Shown here piece after piece: positions 31,391 through 39,084 of a DNA stretch of 39,084 bases (positions are counted from its first letter, which is position 1; each line of letters starts with the position of its first letter). The DNA is taken from assembly GCA_033557835.1 (NCBI GenBank), contig JAWQRO010000434.1, positions 1-39,084 on the forward strand, in the 5' to 3' direction. The translations under genes and the position numbers were made by a program. Source of the stretch: Helochares maculicollis (lineage: Eukaryota > Arthropoda > Insecta > Coleoptera > Hydrophilidae). Below the pieces are notes generated by a model. The model was not told the origin of the DNA. It saw nothing but the letters and a program-made list of their open reading frames with translations, and ran no database searches.

Positions 31391-34300
31391 CTGCGAACAA
31401 TAAAAACGATTATATAGCCTTAAAAACTGCCAATCTTAATAGAAATCATTTTTTATGTTCAAATTCTCCGGTTTTTTAACGCCAACAATTGAATATATAA
31501 TAATAATTCAACAGCATGTTTTATTAATAAGCCACGATTAATCTTAAGTAGCATTTATTTGCCATGTGGAAAGTACATGCTTGCGTTTCAATCAAAAAGG
31601 CGTTAATTAAATAGATCTGCAAGGACTCGTTTTCGATTGTCCGATCCGGTCGAATTGATTAAGCGCTTTCTGGCTGCGTTTGTTCAATAAGCACGCACTA
31701 GTCTCGATTTCATTTTCATCTCGAATGTATGCATTTTCAATTCATCCAGTTTGAACTTGTACTTCCCCAACCTGTACAACGTGAATTTGCACATCTGGAA
31801 ATTACACATCTTGATTTACGCATTTTGAATCATCTTACAGTTAGTTATTCCGCTACTGCGGAGCTAATTCGACAATAAACGGAATATCGGTGAATATTTT
31901 CAATATCTCCCGATACTTTCATAAAATCTAAATAAAACAGCACCAATTAAATTTATATAATTATATCCTAGGAAGTACTTAAGAGTATATATAAGCTAAG
32001 CGAAGCTTTGTTTGCGCTGTGATATAAAAACTTCAAGGAAAAGTTAACGATAGCAGTATGACGTTCTCAATGCTATCGTTACTGCTAAATCGCTATCGGA
32101 ATTATCCCATCTTAATACATTTAATTATAATAATTTATGCATTTGTTAAATATTTATACGGTATATATATTCACGACATCATTCTTTTACGGTAACAACG
32201 CTATTTAGGTAGTTTGGATAGTTTGTTTTCTTCTTTACAAATTCCCTTTAATGACCGATTATTTTCAATCAATTTATTTAGGTGTTATCTAACCAAAACA
32301 AAATCTACGCATTTAGTATTCGTGTATTATTCTCGTCGACAAAATCGAAAAAAATTATATTTTCTAAGACGTTATTTCTAGACAATACAAAATGATCCAG
32401 TGGATGTTTTCATATACAAAGGTTACTTTGGAAGGGATTATATTGCTAAAGTTGATTAACTTATATGACAACGTGTTGGAGGGGGAGTTACGGTATGTAC
32501 TTTATGCTAATATTATTATTATAGAAACTTACAACAAATTATATATCCAGCAAACTAAATGCGCACAAATCAGTTCTTCTGACCACCAAAGCCCCCCCAA
32601 ATATAATACCATTCAGGAGCAATGAAGAGATAAAACCGCAAGGTAAATTTAAATTATTACGAAGAATACAGGAAGAAATATATAGAAACATACTTGATAA
32701 AAAATTAAAAAGGGGGGCATAACTAAAAAATAAAGACAAAATAATAATATAGTCTAAAATTGGAGAGGAAACCAAACAGTGAGAAAAATGTCTAACTCAT
32801 AGAAATAATGAATAATGAACAAGCCATGTGCTAGCAAAAGAGACCAACAAAGTGACAGTAAAGTCAACGAAACTGAATTAAAATAGAAAATAAAAGAGTG
32901 TAGAATTGATGACACTATCGAAATACATTCAGAAATCGAAGAAAATAGCAGAGAAATCTAAACAATGAAGAAAATATCCAACTTGCATAAATGCGCCAAT
33001 GATGAAGAAAGCATGAGGGCGTCAAACTATACGACAAAAAAAACAGTAAATTAGTAAATGAACGAGTAGAGAATTCATTAAAGCATCAAATTACATCAAG
33101 AAATAAAGAAAATTCCAGAAAAATCAAAACAGTGAAAAAAATTTCCAACTCACAGAAATACGTGAATAAAGAAGAGAACATAAGGGCGCCAATAAAATGA
33201 AAAACTAACAGTAAGTCAGACGTAGATGAATTAAAATAGAAAATGAAAGACTAGCGAATTGATCAAACCATCAAATTACAACAACTAATCAAAGAAAATT
33301 ATAGAAAAATCAAAACGATGAAAAAAATGTCTAACAGATATACGTGAATAAAGAAAAAATTAAAGCCATGAAAAATACGTAAAAATCAGAATAAGTAGAT
33401 GAATTAAAATAGAAAATGAAAGAATGAACATGAAACAATCAATTACAAATCTGAGAAAATAGCAAAGAAACCTAAATAGGTAATAAAAAGAGATTAAAGA
33501 GCAGGAAGTGAATAAAATAGACACAATAAGAATAAAGACAAAGTGAAGACTATAAAAAGATGTATTAATAGCAAAATAAACAGTAATGGAAAGGCAAAAT
33601 TGTAAACAAAAGCTATAAATTATATAAAAATCTGGGTCAATGGACAGAAAATATTATTGGAAAAATGATACTATGAAGGAAATATTAAAAAGGAAGGAAG
33701 GAAGAATAAAAAGGTACACGAAGAAACTGAAGAAACTAAAAAATATGATAAAATGAAATGTGAAAACTGAAAAACAGCACACAGGGTTAAAGCATAATCA
33801 GACTTTTAAAAACAATCTTTAGAATTACCAAAAATCATAGAAGAAAGCGATCAAAGTTTTAAAAAAATACATTTTGAAAAAATAAGCATTGAAGGTAAAT
33901 ATTCACACAGAAATGTAAAAATCCTTGAAACTTGGAAAATCTCCCATAATTTTTCATAGAAATAAACCTTGAAAAATGCCTGAGAATAGCATGCAATAAA
34001 CAATATTGCTTTCTAATGAGAATTGTTGCATTAATTTTCAATTTGCATCATCATCATTTGTCAATTTTAAGAGGGCAAATACATTGTGCACTACTTATTT
34101 AACGCCTTTCTTGCAGACTTCTCCCTCTGTTTATGCAATCTATATATTATAACAACATAAGTTTGTGGAAACATTATCATTTTTTAAATAACCATTTTAT
34201 TAAAAATAATCACATACATAGACTTCTGGTAAAGTTGCTGTTTGCTATATTAATGGGATAATTTGAATAACAGCCAATGAAATAAAGAGAGTAATTTCCA

Positions 34301-37300
34301 ATTGTGAAAAAGCGTTCATGTTTGTAACAACGAATAAAAATTATTTTTATTGTCTATGTTTTGCCATTTTCTACAGCTGAATGGCAGTTTGGCTATTTAT
34401 CGCTCATGAAACCCATTATATGTTATCAAAAAGTTGAAGTCAGGACAACCAAACAATTCTGCTTAATCATTAATTAGCAAATCAGTTTAAATTATGTCTA
34501 AAGAAGGAACTTAGAGAAGCATCATGAAGGATGTGAGCTGCTTAGTTCGAGATGTGATTTTATTATATTACATGTTAACTAGCGATTAATAGAGCATTTA
34601 CTATATTTCGTTTAGATTTTCTTGTTTTCAATCATTTTTGTATCAATCTGTGTTTATATTGTAGAAGGATATTCCTATAATCAAACAGGCAGTTCCTCTA
34701 GTGATTATATACCAGATATTTTTGACTATTTATTTTGAATTACTATTGAAGTTTTAAATTTCCTATTCAAATTTAGATTTATATTAAATGGGTTACCAAC
34801 AAATACCACTGAAGCTTTTCTTTGATCCCAAGAATTATTTTCAATTTAAAACAAATACTCTAAAAAGCACAACCAGCTATGAATTTTTTTTTTGCAATAT
34901 TTGCACTAATTTCAAATTTATCAAGACTTATTTTTTCAAATTATAGAATTTCATACTTCGTTAGGTTTTTCAAGGATTTAACTTTTTAGTCTGGATGGAA
35001 AATGGTTGTTGCTCATAGATGAGCTTAAGTTTAAAAAAACATTTTTCTAAGTATTCTGAATCGATTTTTCAAGTAGACAAGGTTGTTTTAATTTCAAGTG
35101 TTTCTTTTGAAAATTTTGGTTAAGCTTTAATTTTAAAATAAATATAGTTTTTCTCCACATTCTAAGATTTTTTCTTATTATTCCATGACTTTTTTTATAT
35201 CGATTGGGGGACTTTTGAGAATATATTTCATGTCTTCAAGATCATAGTAAACTTGATTATCCACTTCATTTGTTAAAGTTTTTATTTGTCTTATATTCGT
35301 TTTATGTATATAATATGAATAATTCATTATATAATCTTGAATTTCCATCACAAAACCAAAGTGTTAAATTTAGATATTCCAGTCTTAAAATCTCAGTCTT
35401 AATTTAAATACTTTGACTGTGCAATCCCGAATCAATAAATCTTATAATTTGTTTTCCGTTTTACTTCATAAATTCTTAGGTAATCTAATAGTAATGTTTT
35501 GATTTTTTGTAATAAGATCTAGTAGTTAACAATAAATCTCAATTTTTAAAATAACTTATGACTTTTAGAGCTCGACATTTTAGTATTAAAACCTGCATTC
35601 TTTAACATGTCAACCAGAAGACATTACAGCTTGAATTCTTGAAATTCCAATCTTAATATTTTGCTGATTGCAACCAGAACCCTCGTGTGATAAGTCTGGC
35701 TCAAAGTTTGGTTACTTAATCCTGAAACTGTAATTTTTCTAATTGTGATCATGTATATTGTTTTAGATAGTGCTTAAACTATATCTGCAATATTTTATTG
35801 AAAATAAAGTTTGAAAAAAAAAATTGTACACCAACTCTTTATCTTTAATTGTATATCCTTTTTTGTGTAAAAAGCATAAATATATTCTTGTATTCTAAAA
35901 TAGCATGCTTAATTTTTGTGTTAATGATAAACAATTTGTGTTTGAAGGAAAAATAATCAATTTATGTGTGTGTAAGAATATTAAGTTCATACTTGTTTTA
36001 TATTGCCAAATATTAACAAAGTTCTTAATATCCACAGACATTTGAAAAAACAAACTGAAAGTAAACATATGTAATAGTAATATTTTAGCCACCATTCACT
36101 TTATAATTTTTCGAGTTAATATTTCAGGTTTTCTGTTGAAGTTAAAATTTTCTCAAACTATTCATAGCACTCTTTCATTTTAGATTTTTATAAGTGTTTC
36201 CTTAATATTTTCAATTTTTGTTTAAATTGTTAAACTATAAAAATAATTGCATTTAAATAAAGTTAAAAAATGAACGCTATCAAGAGCATTACATTTTTGT
36301 GTCAGAATCTAAAAGCAATATAGTACTTTGCGCTATTTTTCACAGTAAAAATTAAAATAATTTTTCAAGGAAATAAACTCTGAAAAAACCGTGATATTTT
36401 AATGCATTAAACATGATTCATATTCCTTATGTGAATTTTTGCATTAATTTTGTTTATTATAAATTCTACGACTTTCGAAAATGTATGTAATTTAATTTAT
36501 CATATCAACGTAATGAAATGAAATTTGCAGAAGCATATGTATCTTTATGTGTAAACTGTAAAGCAAAATAAGTATTAAACGTCTCAAGCAAATAAATATT
36601 GTTTTAAACATAGCAATATAAATAACAATAAATATATGTATTGTTGTATATACAAAGGTGCGCAAGTTTAAAATGTCGTTTTTTTTCATGAAAAATATAC
36701 AATTATTTAAGAACAATGGTAAAACATTTTTTATTCAAAGTATTTGCTCTTGCTTTTGCCCATTTTTCCATCTCTCGGGAGATTTATGGATACAATTCCA
36801 AAAGAAAACTTCAAATTTCATTGACATCCATTCGAGCCATTTTTGTACATGAGTCTTGAAGTGTTGCTCAGCCGATACGTGTCCCACCAATGAGAAGAGG
36901 TGATTATCACAAGGGCTAGTGGGATAGGAGTTCCCAACCAAGCAAAGAAATCTTTGACCACTTTGGCTGAATGTGCAGGAGCGTTGTCATACTACAGAAT
37001 GACTTTGCCATGTCTTTGAGCTCATTCTGGGCGTTTTTCAATCAATGCTTGGTTGAAATTGATCAGATGTTGTCTGTAGCGGGCGGTATTAACTGTTATG
37101 CCGGGTTTGAGGAATTCGACATGTTCAACATGAAAAAAAGAAGTATGCTACTAACTCGTAAACAACTAAATGAATATGTTTTGTAGTTGGCAGTCTTACA
37201 AACAAATGGTGTTTTGGGTTCCAAAAGTTACTTCAATAGATTTCATGCGCCATCTCTTGACAACAAAACGACATTTGAAACTTGCGCACAAGGTACACAC

Positions 37301-37968
37301 TGTATTTATAAAGAAATGAGTACTTACGGCCTTCACCATCACGGTATTCCGGACCTGCAGGAATATCAATGGAATCCAGTTCATCTTGATGTGAAAATAT
37401 CCAATCGACTGCTCTTTCAATATTGTTATCAGTAGCCTTCAGTGCTTTGACAGCTTGTTCTTGTGTAAAGCCCATACCGATAATCAAAGGCAAAGCATCA
37501 GGATTGGGGATAAATGCCGGAGTTTCTGTACCAGGAGGAATGAAAGGATCGGCAAAATCCGAATCAGCAATGTGATCCATAATCCAAGCTGTAGCCGTGT
37601 CGATTCCAGAGTTTTGCGTGAAGAAAACCGCTCGCTTGCAAGCTTCTGGGGGAAATCCTGAAACGAAAAAGCAAAAAAATAACATTAAATTATGAACAAG
37701 TGTCATTTAAGTAAACGAATGATTACCCATGTCCTCTAATTGATCTAAGACTGCTTGATCCATTACAGGAGGCGGAGGTGGACTGCCTGCTAGCTCAGGT
37801 AGCTCTTCCTCACCTGGTTGAGGACCCATCGCCCTTAATGGGGAAATATCTAAAATGTCGGGCATTTCAACAGCTACGTCTAATTTTATAGGAACCCAAT
37901 CTTCCCTCAGTGTGAACTTTTTCAACTGAATTAACAGATAGTCTGGAAATGTGGACAATCTTGTTGTT
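31218..37968 (-). CDS. Usp5: Ubiquitin carboxyl-terminal hydrolase 5 (isopeptidase T), C-terminal part
   Basis: USP5 takes apart unanchored ubiquitin chains, recycling free ubiquitin for the proteasome pathway. Three exons are in the window, 37727-37968, 37328-37657 and 31218-31390, joined with consistent phases (247 codons plus stop). The first reads TTRLSTFPDYLLIQLKKFTL and PLRAMGPQPGEEELPEL, the part of the USP fold before the UBA insert. UBA1 then spans the exon junction (VLDQLEDMG / FPPEACKRAVFFTQNSG). UBA2 follows (LIIGMGFTQEQAVKALKATD). The last exon carries MGTSSMVGHYVVHI, the box with the catalytic His, and ends in LGYLYLYERL. The zinc-finger UBP domain and the catalytic Cys box must lie to the right of the window. 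The sequence is highly conserved with animal USP5/USP13 and shows no disruption. USP5 rather than USP13 is inferred from overall wording. Confidence 0.95.
32045..32081. repeat. Perfect 11 bp inverted repeat (hairpin)
   Basis: TAACGATAGCA and its exact complement TGCTATCGTTA are separated by 15 nt. Another GCTATCG follows at 32091. It could fold as a hairpin in DNA or RNA. Nothing indicates a function. Confidence 0.75.
32640..33560. repeat. Satellite-like tandem array, about 4-5 diverged units of 165-186 bp
   Basis: The same order of words recurs: GAAAAAAATGTCTAACTCA, AGAAATACGTGAATAAAGAA, CATAAGGGCG, GATGAATTAAAATAGAAAAT, then CATCAAATTACA and AGAAAATTCCAGAAAAATCA. Unit starts are at about 32781, 32967, 33134 and 33320, with a poor fifth near 33485. 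The spacings (about 186, 167, 186 and 165) alternate. Unit edges at both ends fade into purine-rich DNA. Confidence 0.75.
36653..37293 (-). mobile_element. mariner element, internally deleted, intact terminal repeats
   Basis: The two ends match closely as inverted repeats (GGTGCGCAAGTTTAAAATGT at the left; TTGTGCGCAAGTTTCAAATG at the right, read inward), and each is flanked by TA. Only the second half of the transposase remains on the minus strand. NTARYRQHLINFNQALIEKR is followed by a YDNAPAHSAKVVKDFFAWLG catalytic block, then DNHLFSLVGHVSAEQHFKTH and a FFWNCIHKSPERW tail, with a stop and a frameshift. At 641 bp it is half the usual size, the 5' half of the transposase being lost. Its right end is 34 bp from the USP5 splice donor at 37327. 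Confidence 0.92.
37328..37657 (-). CDS. Usp5: USP5 exon (UBA1 and UBA2)
   Basis: The 330 bp exon completes UBA1 (ACKRAVFFTQNSGIDTATAW) and contains all of UBA2 (IIGMGFTQEQAVKALKATDN, ERAVDWIFSH). The two domains bind ubiquitin units of a chain. It ends GAAGGCC|GTAAGT, splitting an Arg codon completed by the next exon 5.9 kb away. Confidence 0.95.
37727..37968 (-). CDS. Usp5: USP5 exon (USP core before UBA insert, start of UBA1)
   Basis: The 242 bp exon has a TTTCATTCCAG acceptor and a GTAATC donor. It begins with one base of a split codon, then TTRLSTFPDYLL. A proline run (SPPPPPVMDQ) leads into the first UBA helix. No further upstream USP5 exon was found before the right edge. Confidence 0.94.
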
Positions 37969-39084
37969 CTGGAATGAAAGTTTAAGTATGTTTATAGTCA
38001 CACTGACATAAAATGCAAATTGATAACAAATACCAAGATATATAGAACACACATAAGATTCTTGCGAGATTAAACAAATAACCATAATATATTTGTAGTG
38101 TAGTCGTCTTACAGTAAGAATGTAATCATTTTTAAATTTTATGCATAAACTAACAATCTCACACCGCTTCACATCAGAACATTTTAGAACATATATTTCT
38201 TTGTATTAGTATTACATTTTAAATTGCACTTGTCATTTAATTTTTAATAATGCTGCAAAAATTCTCTCTTAAAGTTTATATGAATGTTACTTAACTTATA
38301 TTTTGCACCAATAAATTATAATGAACAATTGTTTATATAGGAATAATATACACAAGTAAATCTGCAACATTAAAATAGTTGTCTTTATTTCAAGAAAAAT
38401 ATTGTCAGTTCGATATAGAATTATTTCGTGAGCCAAATATACAGATATGTTTGCCTAGTCATGATTATCTCAATTACTGCTCTATAGTTTGAACTAACAT
38501 TTATAGTGTGAAAAGTCAACTATCTCATACAGAAATACTGAGAATTTGTAAACACCTATACATTGATTTGCCTACAACTTACTTATTAGCATTGATTAAC
38601 ATTGCGCCCATTCGTTTTTTAACTGAAATGACTTGGGTCATTTGGAGAAAGTTATAAGTGTTATATATGCAATGAGTAAAGTGTTAACTTTATCCTCAAA
38701 TATCTTAAAATACACTACAATATATATCCTCCAATTGGACGAAAGACAAAAGCCTATCAAACAGAAAGTCCCACTTTAGTTACTGTAATCGTAAAACCTG
38801 TTGCTATATTTAACATTTTCTGGAACAAAACAAGCCAAATCAAATTCCTTATACACTTTAAGTGTGTATGTATATATATACCAAGAACCCAAGAATCCAA
38901 AATATGTTGCAATTCCCTTTATTAATCCAGGCTCATACATACACAAAAAGAAATTCCAAAAATTCAGCATAATACCTGCCTTCAGTACAACAACAAAAAA
39001 CCCATCTGTATTAACCAACACAAAAAGCAAAATCAACAAGAAGGATATCAACAACGTAGTCTACAAAATTAATTGCAAGGAATG
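37969..39084 (-). other. USP5 intron or flank to right edge
   Basis: No USP5 exon is recognisable here, although about 600 upstream residues of the protein must be encoded further right. The sequence is AT-rich. The one notable item is a long hydrophobic open frame on the minus strand (38776-39060), listed separately. Confidence 0.6.
38776..39060 (-). CDS. Possible 3'-terminal exon of an unidentified membrane protein
   Basis: The minus strand is open for 94 codons to a TAA at 38778-38776, directly after an acceptor-like AATTTTGTAG. There is no ATG near the start, so it would be an internal or last exon. It encodes a hydrophobic stretch (LLISFLLILLFVLVNTDGFF), a second (KAGIMLNFWNFFLCMY), a third (LIKGIATYFGFLGSWYIYTY) and a polar tail (KVYKEFDLACFVPENVKYSN). 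Balanced residue use in the last part argues for real coding. The last span running into VYKEF resembles the end of small four-helix insect membrane proteins (MARVEL/DUF4728-like), but I cannot name it. If real, the gene would be nested in a USP5 intron on the same strand. Confidence 0.45.
   Translation of the reverse strand, partial: TTLLISFLLILLFVLVNTDGFFVVVLKAGIMLNFWNFFLCMYEPGLIKGIATYFGFLGSWYIYTYTLKVYKEFDLACFVPENVKYSNRFYDYSN

Larger units (their letters stand above)
31391..37327 (-). other. Usp5: USP5 last intron (5.9 kb)
   Basis: A GT-AG intron just before the catalytic His exon. It contains a hairpin (32045-32081), a satellite-like tandem array (about 32640-33560) and a short mariner (36653-37293). 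Positions 33570-36650 are extremely AT-rich with purine-rich and cryptically simple stretches and nothing recognisable. A plus-strand frame at 32392-32625 looks like noise. Confidence 0.85.

Noticed and set aside
37233..37706. A single 157-residue protein on the minus strand
   Set aside because: Its two ends are intron read-through. Only 37328-37657 is the USP5 UBA exon.

Overview
The window looks like nuclear DNA of an insect, probably a beetle. It is very AT-rich, has many introns of only 56-84 bp, and carries mariner, pogo/Tigger and BEL/Pao remnants. The beetle assignment is an inference from the style of the transporter sequences. Three protein-coding genes are recognisable, all on the minus strand and head to tail. 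From right to left they are the 3' part of a USP5-type deubiquitinase gene (31218-37968, continuing past the right edge), a complete full-length ABCB/P-glycoprotein gene ('ABCB-R', 8700-30583), and the 5' part of a second ABCB gene ('ABCB-L', 92-7791, continuing past the left edge).

ABCB-R could be assembled from 17 coding exons. Every junction is GT-AG, the phases agree throughout, and the summed length is 3783 bp (1260 residues plus stop). Both nucleotide-binding domains keep every standard motif. ABCB-L supplies four exons (240 residues) whose sizes and phases match those of ABCB-R. The exception is that exons 3 and 4 of ABCB-R form one exon in ABCB-L. The two are therefore neighbouring paralogues from a tandem duplication, about 0.9 kb apart. 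Family knowledge suggests ATP-driven export of hydrophobic compounds. USP5 is unrelated in function and is simply the upstream neighbour.

Most of the window is intron. ABCB-R has nine introns of 56-84 bp, two of 174 and 537 bp, and five-figure total space in four introns of 3.5-4.9 kb. The large introns hold a decayed pogo/Tigger element, three decayed mariners and degenerate repeats. The 6.8 kb first intron of ABCB-L holds a BEL/Pao gag fragment, three small tandem arrays and other debris. The 5.9 kb last intron of USP5 holds a satellite-like array with units of about 165-186 bp and a fourth mariner, whose end lies 34 bp from a splice donor.

I found no rRNA, tRNA, CRISPR or bacterial-type operon and nothing I would call a new biological system. 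The points most worth checking are the tandem ABCB pair with its intron difference, a possible membrane-protein exon at the right edge, the alternating satellite array, and a dispersed intronic repeat family with a TTCGCTCGCTC-like core.
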